The position numbers were made by a program, and so were the translations under genes. A stretch of 64,000 bases of DNA from Caecibacter massiliensis (GTDB taxonomy: Bacteria > Bacillota > Negativicutes > Veillonellales > Megasphaeraceae). Position 1 is the first letter of the stretch, and every line of letters starts with the position of its first letter. The stretch covers positions 2,202,774 through 2,266,773 of the forward strand of contig LT608311.1 of the NCBI GenBank assembly GCA_900095875.1. Reading direction: 5' to 3'. The notes under the pieces are model-generated. The model was not told where the DNA came from. It ran no database searches and saw nothing but the letters and a program-made list of their open reading frames with translations. Shown here piece after piece: positions 41,697 to 50,314 of the stretch.

Positions 41697-43559
41697 ATGT
41701 CTAAAGTAATTGGTATTGATTTAGGTACGACAAACTCGGTTGTAGCTGTTATGGAAGGCGGCGAACCGACGGTTATCACGAATACAGAAGGGTCCAGACT
41801 GACGCCGTCTGTCGTTGGTTTTTCCAAGACCGGTGAACGCCTGGTCGGCCAGTTGGCAAAACGTCAGGCTGTTTCCAACCCGGAAAACACGATTTCTTCC
41901 ATTAAACGTCATATGGGTGAAAATTACACCGTCGATATCCAGGGCAAGAAATATACGCCTCAGGAAATTTCGGCCATGATCCTGCAGAAACTGAAGGAAG
42001 ATGCTGAAAGCTATCTCGGTGAAAAAGTTACCCAGGCTGTCATCACCGTTCCGGCATACTTCAACGATGCCCAGCGTCAGGCCACGAAAGATGCTGGTAA
42101 AATCGCTGGCCTCGATGTACTCCGTATCGTCAACGAACCGACGGCTGCAGCCCTCGCTTATGGCCTGGATAAAGGCGGCGACGGCAAGATCCTCGTATTC
42201 GACCTCGGCGGTGGTACTTTCGATGTTTCCATCCTCGAACTGGGCGACGGTGTATTCGAAGTAAAGGCCACCAACGGGAATACCCACCTCGGCGGCGACG
42301 ATTTCGATAATAAAGTCATGAACTGGATGATCAGTGAATTCAAGAGCCAGACCGGCATTGACCTGTCGCAGGATAAGATGGCTGAACAGCGTCTGAAAGA
42401 AGCTGCTGAAAAAGCCAAGATTGAATTGTCCACGGTCCTTTCGACCAACATCAACCTGCCGTTCATCACGGCCGATGCCACGGGCCCGAAACACCTCGAC
42501 CTGACGCTGACCCGTGCTAAATTCAACGAACTGACGGAAGACCTCGTACAGGCTACGATGGAACCGACCCGTAAAGCTATCGCCGATTCAGGTTTCTCTA
42601 TCAATGAAATCGACAAGATTATCCTCGTCGGTGGTTCCAGCCGTATCCCGGCTGTTCAGGAAGCCATCAAACAGGTACTGGGCAAAGAACCGAGCAAAGG
42701 TGTCAACCCCGATGAATGCGTTGCTGTCGGTGCTGCTATCCAGGCCGGTGTCCTCGTCGGCGATGTCAAAGACGTACTGCTCCTCGATGTAACGCCGTTG
42801 TCTCTGGGGATTGAAACGCTGGGCGGTGTCTTCACCAAGATCATCGACCGCAACACGACCATCCCGACTTCGGGAAGCCAGATTTTCTCGACAGCCGTTG
42901 ATAACCAGCCGTCTGTCGATGTCCACGTCCTGCAGGGCGAACGGGAAATGGCCGCCGATAACAAGACACTGGGTCGTTTCGAACTGACCGGTATCCCCGC
43001 TGCTCCCCGTGGAGTACCCCGTATCGAAGTTACGTTCAATATCGATGCCAACGGTATCGTAAACGTAGCAGCCAAGGATTTGGGCACGGGCAAGGAACAG
43101 AAGATTACCATCAAATCGTCTTCCGGCCTTGACAAGAGCGAAATCGACCGCATGGTCAAGGAAGCCGCTGCCCACGAAGCAGAAGATAAGAAGCGCAAGG
43201 AAGCTATCGAAGCCAAGAACAATGCTGATTCCCTGATTTATCAGGCTGAAAAGACCATCAAGGATCTGGGCGACAAAGCCGATGCTTCCAAAGTTTCGGA
43301 AATCAAATCGAAGATTGCCGACCTCAAAGAAGCCGTCAAGACGAACGATGTCGATAAGATCAAAGCCGCTTCGGAAGCTCTGACCAAACCGCTCTACGAT
43401 CTGACCAGCGATATGTACAAACAGGCCGATGCTCAGCAGCAGGCTGCCCAGCAGCAGGCCGGTGCACAGCAGAGTGCCGGTGCACAGCAGCAGGAAAACC
43501 AGAACGGTGAAAAAGTTGTCGATGCCGACTACAAAGTTGTCGATGACGACCAGAAGTAA
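41697..43559 (+). CDS. dnaK: Chaperone DnaK (Hsp70)
   Basis: This is the ATP-driven folding chaperone. The 620-residue protein starts [21 protein letters not shown] and includes the phosphate-2 motif [16 protein letters not shown], the adenosine motif [16 protein letters not shown], the interdomain linker [11 protein letters not shown] and the C-terminal lid. The tail is unusually rich in Gln and Ala (repeated QQQAG units at about 583-602) before the acidic VVDDD end. ATG 41697 follows TTGGAGGAA; the frame before it is unsupported. Codon use indicates strong expression. dnaJ follows 26 bp later. Confidence 0.98.
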   Translation: MSKVIGIDLGTTNSVVAVMEGGEPTVITNTEGSRLTPSVVGFSKTGERLVGQLAKRQAVSNPENTISSIKRHMGENYTVDIQGKKYTPQEISAMILQKLKEDAESYLGEKVTQAVITVPAYFNDAQRQATKDAGKIAGLDVLRIVNEPTAAALAYGLDKGGDGKILVFDLGGGTFDVSILELGDGVFEVKATNGNTHLGGDDFDNKVMNWMISEFKSQTGIDLSQDKMAEQRLKEAAEKAKIELSTVLSTNINLPFITADATGPKHLDLTLTRAKFNELTEDLVQATMEPTRKAIADSGFSINEIDKIILVGGSSRIPAVQEAIKQVLGKEPSKGVNPDECVAVGAAIQAGVLVGDVKDVLLLDVTPLSLGIETLGGVFTKIIDRNTTIPTSGSQIFSTAVDNQPSVDVHVLQGEREMAADNKTLGRFELTGIPAAPRGVPRIEVTFNIDANGIVNVAAKDLGTGKEQKITIKSSSGLDKSEIDRMVKEAAAHEAEDKKRKEAIEAKNNADSLIYQAEKTIKDLGDKADASKVSEIKSKIADLKEAVKTNDVDKIKAASEALTKPLYDLTSDMYKQADAQQQAAQQQAGAQQSAGAQQQENQNGEKVVDADYKVVDDDQK

Positions 43560-43585
43560 GTTGTAAGTAAAGAGGGGCTGCCCAT

Positions 43586-44812
43586 ATGAGCAAAAAAGAT
43601 TATTATGAAGTACTTGGCGTTCCCAGGGACGCCAGCGAAGCGGACATCAAAAAAGCGTTTCGCAAACTGGCAATAAAATATCATCCAGATAAAAACCGGG
43701 ACAACCCTAAGGCTGCAGAAGAAAAGTTCAAGGAAGTCAACGAAGCCTACAGCGTCTTGTCCGATAAGAACAAGCGTGCCCAGTACGACCAGTTCGGCCC
43801 CGATGCGTTCCAGAATGGCGCAGGCGGAGCCGGCGGCTTCGGCCAGGGAGGCTTTGGCGGATTCGGCGGATTCGGTCAGGGCGGATTCAGCTCTGGCGGT
43901 TTCGGTGGATTTGGTGATATCTTTGATTCCTTCTTTGGCGGCCAGGGCAGCCGACAGTCTAATGGTCCGGAACGGGGAGCTGATCTCCGCTTCGATGTGG
44001 ACATTACATTCAAACAGGCTGCCTTCGGGACGGAAATGGAAATCCAGGTGCCGAAGAATGAAACGTGTGAACATTGCCACGGCAACGGTGCCGAACCGGG
44101 CAGCAAGGTAGATACCTGTCCGGTCTGCCACGGCACAGGCCAGCAGCGGGTCGTACAGAATACGCCTTTTGGCCAGATGGTCAACGTCAGGACCTGTTCC
44201 CATTGTGGCGGGACTGGCAAGATTATCCATGAAAAATGCAAGAAATGTCACGGCGAAGGCACAGTGAAGGTACGCAAGAAACTGAAAATCAAGATTCCTG
44301 CTGGTGTCGATGATGGCGCACGCCTGCGCGTAGCCGGCGAAGGCGAACCGGGCGTACGCGGTGGTGGCCATGGCGATCTGTATGTGTACATATTCGTGCG
44401 CCGCGATCCGCAGTTTACCCGTCAGGGCAACGATGTCGTGTCCCAGCAGACCATTACCTTTGCACAGGCGGCGCTGGGCTGCACCATCCGCGTGGAAACC
44501 ATCGACGGGCAGGTCGATCTGAAGGTGCCGGCCGGTACCCAGAGCGGCACTATTTTCCGGATCAAAGGGCACGGCGTACCCTATCTGGGCTCCAATGGCC
44601 GCCGCGGTGACCATCATGTGCAGGTCAACATTACGACGCCGAAGCGCATGAACGCCAAACAAAAAGAACTCCTGAAAGAATTTGCCCGGGCTGGTGGAGA
44701 AACCTGGGTGGGGGAGTCTAAAGAAGAAGGTTTCTTTGAAAAAGTAAAAAAGAAAGTGACCGACTTCATCCGCTCCATGAATAACTCCGGTACGATTGCC
44801 GGAAATGCATAA
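43586..44812 (+). CDS. dnaJ: Chaperone DnaJ (Hsp40)
   Basis: DnaJ delivers substrates to DnaK and stimulates its ATPase. The J domain carries HPD at about 33-35 (KYHPDKN). A long Gly/Phe region (about 75-125, with GGFGGFG units) follows, then four zinc modules [24 protein letters not shown] and CKKCHGEG and the C-terminal substrate-binding domains. With 408 residues it is longer than common DnaJ (about 375), mainly because of the Gly/Phe region and the tail after TPKRM. GAGGGG precedes ATG 43586. It is the last gene of the operon, with a terminator at 44824. Confidence 0.97.
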   Translation: MSKKDYYEVLGVPRDASEADIKKAFRKLAIKYHPDKNRDNPKAAEEKFKEVNEAYSVLSDKNKRAQYDQFGPDAFQNGAGGAGGFGQGGFGGFGGFGQGGFSSGGFGGFGDIFDSFFGGQGSRQSNGPERGADLRFDVDITFKQAAFGTEMEIQVPKNETCEHCHGNGAEPGSKVDTCPVCHGTGQQRVVQNTPFGQMVNVRTCSHCGGTGKIIHEKCKKCHGEGTVKVRKKLKIKIPAGVDDGARLRVAGEGEPGVRGGGHGDLYVYIFVRRDPQFTRQGNDVVSQQTITFAQAALGCTIRVETIDGQVDLKVPAGTQSGTIFRIKGHGVPYLGSNGRRGDHHVQVNITTPKRMNAKQKELLKEFARAGGETWVGESKEEGFFEKVKKKVTDFIRSMNNSGTIAGNA

Positions 44813-44823
44813 TTTGCCACAGG

Positions 44824-44865
44824 ACACTGCCGGTACAGGTATCATCTGTACGGGCAGTGTTTTTG
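44824..44865 (+). terminator. Terminator of the dnaK operon
   Basis: ACACTGCC-GGTACAG pairs with CTGTAC-G-GGCAGTGT around a short loop, followed by TTTTGTTTTG. Confidence 0.9.
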
Positions 44866-44989
44866 TTTTGTCCGGAAAATTTTTTTCCGGTCCGGCAGGA
44901 TTTTTTCCCATGACGGCGAATATTATAATAAGAATAATTTGTCTCTCGCAGAGAGCCTTATTTCCATTACACGTTAGGAGGATCATACC

Positions 44990-45370
44990 ATGTTTGCAGA
45001 TAAAGACGATAAGAAGTTTACCCTGGCAGAAAAGAACGAAATCGGATTCAGGAAAGAATTGTATCAGAACCTTCTGGCCGAAGGCGAACAGGTACTGCTC
45101 GAATTCAACGCCCAGCGCAATGTAGTCGTGCTGACGGACCGGAAAATCATCGGCGTCCGCGTCGAAGCCTATACGGCACGGCACAAAGCGGCCCTGGTCA
45201 TCCCGTACAGCAAGATTACGGCCTATTCGGCAGAAGTGAGCGATAATTCGGAAATGGATACGGAATTCAAAATCTGGGCTCCGTCCATTGACTGCTGCAC
45301 CTTCCGCGTACTGGAAGACACCATCGACATGAAAGAAATCCTGCACATACTGGTCACGTATATCGGATAA
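44990..45370 (+). CDS. Bacterial PH-domain protein (DUF1696-like)
   Basis: This is a 126-residue soluble protein fitting the bacterial pleckstrin-homology family PF08000 (bPH_1, formerly DUF1696). It has an N-terminal helix, then a beta-barrel pattern: EQVLLEFNAQRNVVVLTDRK, IIGVRV, AALVIPYSKITAYSAE and FKIWAPSIDCCTFRVLE. Members are thought to assemble into rings, but their roles are not known. Ribosome binding site TTAGGAGG precedes ATG 44990. It stands alone, between the dnaK operon terminator and a heptamer repeat tract. Confidence 0.8.
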   Translation: MFADKDDKKFTLAEKNEIGFRKELYQNLLAEGEQVLLEFNAQRNVVVLTDRKIIGVRVEAYTARHKAALVIPYSKITAYSAEVSDNSEMDTEFKIWAPSIDCCTFRVLEDTIDMKEILHILVTYIG

Positions 45371-45371
45371 C

Positions 45372-45441
45372 AAAAACACTAAACGTCAAACACTAAACTT
45401 CAAACACTAAACTTCAAACATCAAACTTCAAACATCAAACT
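45372..45441 (+). repeat. Heptamer repeat tract, about nine units of AAACNYC
   Basis: Units run AAACACT AAACGTC, AAACACT AAACTTC, AAACACT AAACTTC, AAACATC AAACTTC and AAACATC AAAC with perfect 7-nt spacing. It lies between the stop codon of the PH-domain gene and a GC-rich hairpin, and is the clearest example of the heptamers in this window. Confidence 0.95.
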
Positions 45442-45446
45442 CACCG

Positions 45447-45489
45447 GAAGGCTGTTGCATGACAGGTTTTGCTCCATGCAGCAGCCTTC
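45447..45489 (+). terminator. Hairpin terminator beside the heptamer tract
   Basis: GAAGGCTGTTGCATG and CATGCAGCAGCCTTC form a near-perfect 15-bp stem with a 13-nt loop. The T-run is weak (TACGTTATCTTTCT). Confidence 0.75.
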
Positions 45490-45524
45490 TACGTTATCTT
45501 TCTATTTCCATGTGAAATATGCAC

Positions 45525-45556
45525 TTGACAAGTATACTTATAAAGTGTACTATAAT
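45525..45556 (+). promoter_or_regulatory. Probable promoter of cysE
   Basis: TTGACA (45525-45530) and TATAAT (45551-45556) are 20 nt apart, longer than ideal. An AGTATACTT...AAGTGTACT imperfect palindrome lies between and may be an operator. Confidence 0.55.
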
Positions 45557-45593
45557 AGTTATATTTATATTTATGCGATAAGAAGGGTTGAAC

Positions 45594-46553
45594 ATGGGCG
45601 AACTGATTTCAAAAAACATACAAGGCGTTGTCGACAGCATCCTGGCGGACTACAATCACGACGGGCAGCGGGAAATCGATAAACTGGACATTTTCAATAA
45701 ACCGAATAAAAAGGTCATTGTCGATATCATTACCAAACTGCTGCGGATCATTTATCCGGGATATATCAAAGACAAGACCTACCGCTTCTATGACATCGGC
45801 AACAATCTGACCGTCGTCATCGAAGATGTGGCCTATAATCTCTGCAAGCAGATTACCATCGCCCTGAAATATAAGGGGATGACCCAGAACGTCAAGATTG
45901 ATAACGTGGAACAGCGGGCCGAACAGGCGACACTGACCCTGCTCAAGACAATTCCCAAAATCCGGGAATATATCGAAACGGATATCGAGGCGATTTACGA
46001 AGGCGATCCGGCAGCGGAAAGCAAGGCGGAAGTCATCTTTTCCTATCCCGGCCTGTTTGCCATTTCCGTCCACCGCGTGGCCCATATCCTGTATAAAATG
46101 CAGATTCCCATCATCCCCCGGGTCATGTCGGAATACGCTCATGGCATGACGGGCATTGAAATCAATCCCGGTGCAGAAATAGGGAAGTATTTCATGATCG
46201 ACCACGGCACGGGCATCGTCATCGGGGAAACGACGGTAATCGGCGAACACGTCAAACTCTATCAGGGCGTTACCCTGGGGGCGCTTTCCCTGAAAGATGG
46301 CCGCAAGCTGGCCCACAAGAAGCGTCACCCGACCATTGAAGACCATGTGACCATTTATTCTGGTGCTTCCATCATGGGCGGCGATACGGTCATCGGCCAC
46401 GATTCGGTCATCGGCGGCAACGTATTTATCACCAAATCGGTAGCGCCGGGGACCAAGGTCAGTGTCAAGAATCAGGAACTGCGCTTCGATGAAGATAAAC
46501 AGGCCGTCAAGAACGTCGATGAAAACGACGAAACGTGGTTTTATATTATATAA
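45594..46553 (+). CDS. cysE: Serine O-acetyltransferase (long, EpsC/CysE type)
   Basis: The enzyme acetylates L-serine to start cysteine synthesis. The 319-residue protein has a helical N-terminal part (1-180) and a left-handed beta-helix (about 185-295) with AEIGKYFMIDHGTGIVIGET, the catalytic His in that motif, VKLYQGVTLGALS and GASIMGGDTVIG. It is longer than Escherichia coli CysE (273) because of the N-terminal part, as in a clade of anaerobe enzymes. ATG 45594 follows AGAAGGG; a TTG at 45588 is the alternative. No cysK is adjacent. A terminator follows. Confidence 0.9.
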   Translation: MGELISKNIQGVVDSILADYNHDGQREIDKLDIFNKPNKKVIVDIITKLLRIIYPGYIKDKTYRFYDIGNNLTVVIEDVAYNLCKQITIALKYKGMTQNVKIDNVEQRAEQATLTLLKTIPKIREYIETDIEAIYEGDPAAESKAEVIFSYPGLFAISVHRVAHILYKMQIPIIPRVMSEYAHGMTGIEINPGAEIGKYFMIDHGTGIVIGETTVIGEHVKLYQGVTLGALSLKDGRKLAHKKRHPTIEDHVTIYSGASIMGGDTVIGHDSVIGGNVFITKSVAPGTKVSVKNQELRFDEDKQAVKNVDENDETWFYII

Positions 46554-46593
46554 GCGGTGTTCCTTTAGCGGTACAGAAACGGGGGAGGACCGG

Positions 46594-46622
46594 AAGAGCT
46601 GTCTCAGGACGGCTCTTTTTTC
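46594..46622 (+). terminator. Terminator after cysE
   Basis: AAGAGCTGTC-TCAG-GACGGCTCTT stem (one G-T pair) followed by six T. Confidence 0.9.
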
Positions 46623-46733
46623 GTCGCCAGAAGGCGGGGAAAATATGGTATAATAGTAAATAAATCAGTGGACGGCAGGCGATGCATCCGGGCCGCCTGC
46701 TGGATGAATTGCCGAAGCAGACAGGAGAAAGAT

Positions 46734-47612
46734 ATGGAATATAAAGAAATAGATGTGTTTGTATCTCCGGAATTTACCGATGTAGTCTCTCTTATTTTGT
46801 GCGACTGTGGCAGCCAGGGATCGGTTATCCACGATGAGGAAACGTACGATGATCTGATCCGCATCACGGCCTATTTTCCGGCAGACGACGACAAGGCCGA
46901 ACCGGCCGTCCGGCAGGGCATGAAGGCGCTGCAGGAACGGAATCCCCGCATGGGACGCTGGCATATCATGACCCGTAAGACGAGCGATTCCGACTGGCTG
47001 TACCGCTGGCAGGATTACTTTCACGCCACGAAGATTTCCCCCCGTCTCTGGGTATCGCCATCGTGGGAAACGGCTGAACCGGGGCCGGTCGAAGCGGTCA
47101 TCCGCATCGACCCGGGTGTCGCCTTTGGCAGCGGCCTTCATGCGACGACGGCCATGTGCGTGTCTTATCTGGAACAGGTCATACAGCCGGGACAGCTCGT
47201 CTATGATATCGGGACCGGCACGGGAATCCTGGCGATTGCGGCGGCCCGGCTGGGTGCCGGTCATGTGACGGCCGTCGATCTCGACCAGAAGGCCGTGGAT
47301 CAGGCTGTAGTCAACGTGGAACTCAATGAACTGAGCGACTGCGTGGAAGTCATGCACAGCGACCTCCTCGGCGCCATATCGGACAAGGGGGAGAAAGCCG
47401 ATGTCGTCACGGCCAATCTGGTCACCAACGCCGTCCTATCCCTGCTGCCCGACCTGGGCAGCTATACCCATGCCGGTTCCTATGTCATCGTCAGCGGCAT
47501 CATTGATGACCGCATAGGGGAAATACGAGACATGGCAGGACAGACGGGATATGAATGGGTGTCAGATACGCTGCAGGATGGCTGGTATGCCGTTTTGCTC
47601 AGGAGGAACTAA
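46734..47612 (+). CDS. prmA: Ribosomal protein L11 methyltransferase
   Basis: The enzyme trimethylates ribosomal protein L11. The 292-residue protein has the PrmA N-terminal domain (MEYKEIDVFVSPEFTDVVS), a linker with WQDYFHATKISPRLWVSPSW, the substrate segment DPGVAFGSGLHATT and the AdoMet loop VYDIGTGTGILAIAAARLGA; the NxxY-like motif is TANLVTNA. AGGAGA precedes ATG 46734, and the frame upstream to 46668 is unsupported. TATAATAG at about 46648 may be the promoter. The stop overlaps the rsmE start (TAATG), so the four genes prmA-rsmE-mtaB-hinT form one operon for translation-linked modification. Confidence 0.95.
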   Translation: MEYKEIDVFVSPEFTDVVSLILCDCGSQGSVIHDEETYDDLIRITAYFPADDDKAEPAVRQGMKALQERNPRMGRWHIMTRKTSDSDWLYRWQDYFHATKISPRLWVSPSWETAEPGPVEAVIRIDPGVAFGSGLHATTAMCVSYLEQVIQPGQLVYDIGTGTGILAIAAARLGAGHVTAVDLDQKAVDQAVVNVELNELSDCVEVMHSDLLGAISDKGEKADVVTANLVTNAVLSLLPDLGSYTHAGSYVIVSGIIDDRIGEIRDMAGQTGYEWVSDTLQDGWYAVLLRRN

Positions 47613-48340
47613 TGCGCAAGGTATTCGTCGATTTTCCCATTACATCCGCTTTTTACTTGTCGGCGGACGATTCCCGCCACATCATTACGGTGCTGCGCAA
47701 ACGCCAGGGGGACTCTATCGCTGTGACGGACGCAGCCGGCGTGACTTATGACTGCCGCATCCGTGAGGCCGACAGTCAGCGGGCGCTCCTCGAGCCCCTG
47801 GAGAAGACCGGGCAGAAAGACGGGTCTGCCGGCCGGGTGATCCTGGCGGCGGGACTACTCAAAAATGACAAGTTCGAATGGGTCGTCCAGAAGGCCGCCG
47901 AGCTGGGGGCCAGCATGATCGTTCCTGTACAAATGGAGCATTGTGTAGTAAAATTAAACGACACGCGCCGCAGGGACCGGCGCCTCCGCTGGCAGCGCAT
48001 TGCCCAGGAAGCGGCCAAACAGTGCGGCCGCGATGATATACCGGAAGTAGCAGATGTCCTGTCTTTTCCAGAATTACTGAAAGCGTACGGAACGATGCCC
48101 TTTATCATTCCCTTTGAGAAAGAAACGCGGCCACTGCGCGATTGTTGTGCCGCCGTGCAGACCGGGGACGTGGTCATCTGCATCGGACCGGAAGGCGGAT
48201 TTGCCAGGGAAGAAATAGAAAGGGCCGTTACGGAACTTGCCAGCTGCCAGACCGTTTCCCTCGGTCCCCGCATACTGCGGGCGGAGACGGCGGCCGTAGC
48301 GGCCCTTGCCATCATTATGTATGAAAGAGGATTCAGATAA
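47612..48340 (+). CDS. rsmE: 16S rRNA m3U1498 methyltransferase
   Basis: The enzyme methylates U1498 of 16S rRNA. This SPOUT-class protein of 242 residues has an N-terminal PUA-like part (FYLSADDSRHIITVLRKRQGD), then AAGLLKNDKFEWVVQKAAELGA, KQCGRDDIPEV and the trefoil-knot AdoMet motif IGPEGGFAREEIERA with LGPRILRAETA. The ATG at 47612 shares one base with the prmA stop and follows AGGAGGAAC. The same TAATG junction joins it to mtaB. The prmA-rsmE-mtaB order is common in Firmicutes. Confidence 0.96.
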   Translation: MRKVFVDFPITSAFYLSADDSRHIITVLRKRQGDSIAVTDAAGVTYDCRIREADSQRALLEPLEKTGQKDGSAGRVILAAGLLKNDKFEWVVQKAAELGASMIVPVQMEHCVVKLNDTRRRDRRLRWQRIAQEAAKQCGRDDIPEVADVLSFPELLKAYGTMPFIIPFEKETRPLRDCCAAVQTGDVVICIGPEGGFAREEIERAVTELASCQTVSLGPRILRAETAAVAALAIIMYERGFR

Positions 48341-49656
48341 TGCCAACTATTGCCTTTGTGACCCTGGGATGCCGGGTCAACCAGTACGATACAGACAGTA
48401 TGCGCGGCCTGTTTTTAAAGGAAGGCTATGAGGAACGGGATTTCCGCGATGCTGCCGATGTCTACGTCATCAATACCTGTTCGGTCACCCAGGTAGGTGA
48501 AAAAAAATCGCGGCAGCTTATCCGCCGTGCTAAGAAAGTCAATCCGTCAGCCGTCGTCGTTGTGACGGGATGTTATGCCCAGCTCAAGCCGGAGCTGTTG
48601 TCATCCATGCCCGACGTCGATGCCGTCATAGGCACCAACGAACGGCACCGCATCGTTCCCATGGTGCAGATGCTCCTGGGACGGGGCGGCGGGGCGGCTG
48701 TGACGGCCGTCCACGATGCCCGCAGCGCCGATGCCTTCGAGGAAATCCCTCTGTATCCCTCGGCAGTCGAACATACGCGGGCGGATCTCAAAATCCAGGA
48801 AGGGTGCAATAATTTCTGTTCGTACTGCATCATTCCCTACACCCGCGGCGCCCTGAAGTCACGCCAGCCCGATGCCATCATCGAAGAAGCCCGGCGGCTG
48901 ACACAAGCGGGGTTCAAAGAACTGGTCCTGACCGGTATCCACCTCGGCGCCTACGGCAGGGAGCTGCCAGACCATCCGGGCCTGGCCCTGGTACTGCGGC
49001 GCCTCCTGGCAGAAACGGACGTACAGCGCATCCGCCTCGGGTCATTGGAATCTCTGGAAGTAGACGATGAGCTCATCCATGTCATGAATCAGTCGGACCG
49101 CATCTGCCCCCATCTGCACCTGCCCCTGCAATCGGGTTCTGACGCCATATTGAAAGCCATGAACCGCAAATATACAAAAGAGGAATTTATCCATCTTATA
49201 GAGACACTGCGCAGCCGTATCCACCACCTGACGGTCTCGACCGACCTCATCCTGGGATTTCCCGGTGAAACGGATGAGTTGTTTGAGGAAACACTGGAAA
49301 CGCTACAGAAGCTCCGCTTTTCCCACATCCACGCCTTTCCCTATTCGCCCCGGCCGGGAACGCCCGCCGCGGCTATGGAAGACCAGGTAGATCCGGCCGT
49401 CAAGAAACGGCGGGTAGAAATCGTACAGGATCTGTCGGCCCGGCAGAAAGACCAGTGGCTGCAGGAGATGATTGGCCAGACCGTCCGGGTGCTGATTGAA
49501 AAACAGGAAGGCCCGGAAGGAGAAGGCTTTTCGGAAAACTATGAACGGGTCTGCGTCAGCGGCCTTGCACCCCATCAGGAAGGTTCCATCGTTCCCGTCG
49601 TGCTGACGGGAGCCTGCGACCATAGATTAACAGGCATCATTAAGGAGGAGATTTAA
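48340..49656 (+). CDS. mtaB: tRNA t6A37 methylthiotransferase MtaB
   Basis: This radical-SAM enzyme adds a methylthio group to t6A37 of tRNA. It has 438 residues: an N-terminal UPF0004 domain with cysteines in TLGCRVNQ, NTCSVT and TGCYAQ that bind one [4Fe-4S] cluster; the radical-SAM motif CNNFCSYCIIPYTRG; then LPLQSGSD and LGFPGETDE; and a C-terminal TRAM domain from about 375. The start codon overlaps the rsmE stop by one base. The gene is intact, and hinT starts next to its stop. Confidence 0.96.
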   Translation: MPTIAFVTLGCRVNQYDTDSMRGLFLKEGYEERDFRDAADVYVINTCSVTQVGEKKSRQLIRRAKKVNPSAVVVVTGCYAQLKPELLSSMPDVDAVIGTNERHRIVPMVQMLLGRGGGAAVTAVHDARSADAFEEIPLYPSAVEHTRADLKIQEGCNNFCSYCIIPYTRGALKSRQPDAIIEEARRLTQAGFKELVLTGIHLGAYGRELPDHPGLALVLRRLLAETDVQRIRLGSLESLEVDDELIHVMNQSDRICPHLHLPLQSGSDAILKAMNRKYTKEEFIHLIETLRSRIHHLTVSTDLILGFPGETDELFEETLETLQKLRFSHIHAFPYSPRPGTPAAAMEDQVDPAVKKRRVEIVQDLSARQKDQWLQEMIGQTVRVLIEKQEGPEGEGFSENYERVCVSGLAPHQEGSIVPVVLTGACDHRLTGIIKEEI

Positions 49657-50001
49657 ATGGAAGACTGCTTATTTTGCAAGATTGCTGCTGGTGAAATCCC
49701 CAGCACGAAAGTGTATGAAGACGACGATTTCTATGCCTTCAAAGATATTGCTCCCGTAGCACCGGTACACGTCCTGGTCATCCCCAAGAAACACATTGCC
49801 AGTATCGCCGCCCTGACGCCGGACGACGCCGACGTAGCCGGCAAGATGCTCTATGCTATCCAGAAAGTAGCCCAGGTACTGGGCCTCGACAAGGAAGGCT
49901 ACCGCGTCGTCTACAACACGGGTGAAAAAGCAGGCCAGACGGTCCATCACATGCACGCCCACATTCTCGGCGGCAAGGAAATGGCATGGCCGGGAGTATA
50001 A
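49657..50001 (+). CDS. hinT: HIT-family nucleotide hydrolase (HinT-like)
   Basis: HinT-like proteins hydrolyse purine phosphoramidates. The 114-residue protein begins MEDCLFCKIAAGEIPSTKVYE, has the HVLVIPKKHI strand and the histidine triad HHMHAHILGG near the C-terminus; it ends MAWPGV as usual. AAGGAGGAG precedes ATG 49657, directly after the mtaB stop. It closes the prmA operon. Confidence 0.95.
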   Translation: MEDCLFCKIAAGEIPSTKVYEDDDFYAFKDIAPVAPVHVLVIPKKHIASIAALTPDDADVAGKMLYAIQKVAQVLGLDKEGYRVVYNTGEKAGQTVHHMHAHILGGKEMAWPGV

Positions 50002-50087
50002 GACCTGCCGGGGAAAATCCCGGGCCGGTCCGGCGGAGACACCGGAAGAGTTCCGCCCGCCGCAGACAGGTCGCTGGCGGAGGCAGG

Positions 50088-50156
50088 ATGATACGCATCG
50101 TTTCCCTGCTGTTACTGGCGGCTATCATGGCTTTCCTTATATTCCATATGAGATGA
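50088..50156 (+). CDS. Possible 22-residue membrane peptide
   Basis: The frame MIRIVSLLLLAAIMAFLIFHMR is almost a single hydrophobic helix with positive residues at both ends. GGCGGAGGCAGG precedes the ATG, although the spacing is short. It lies between hinT and a terminator. It may be a real small membrane protein or a chance frame. No family is recognised. Confidence 0.3.
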   Translation: MIRIVSLLLLAAIMAFLIFHMR

Positions 50157-50158
50157 TC

Positions 50159-50194
50159 CATACGGCTGCAGTACGGCTGCGGCCGTATTTTACT
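50159..50194 (+). terminator. Terminator after hinT
   Basis: ATACGGC and GCCGTAT form a stem with a second inner GCAG-type pairing, followed by TTTTA. Confidence 0.65.
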
Positions 50195-50314
50195 GCCCCG
50201 GGGAAAGAACCGGCCCGGTGACGGCAGGTGTTTGTGTTTTTGTGTCGAATACTATACATAGCGGTTCTGTGTTGGCATACACAGGATAATCTGAAGTACG
50301 GGCAGGTGACGCAT

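Noticed and set aside
43529-45379. A 616-codon minus-strand frame opposite dnaJ and the PH-domain gene
   Set aside because: It spans two unrelated plus-strand genes and a terminator. It is an artefact of codon bias.
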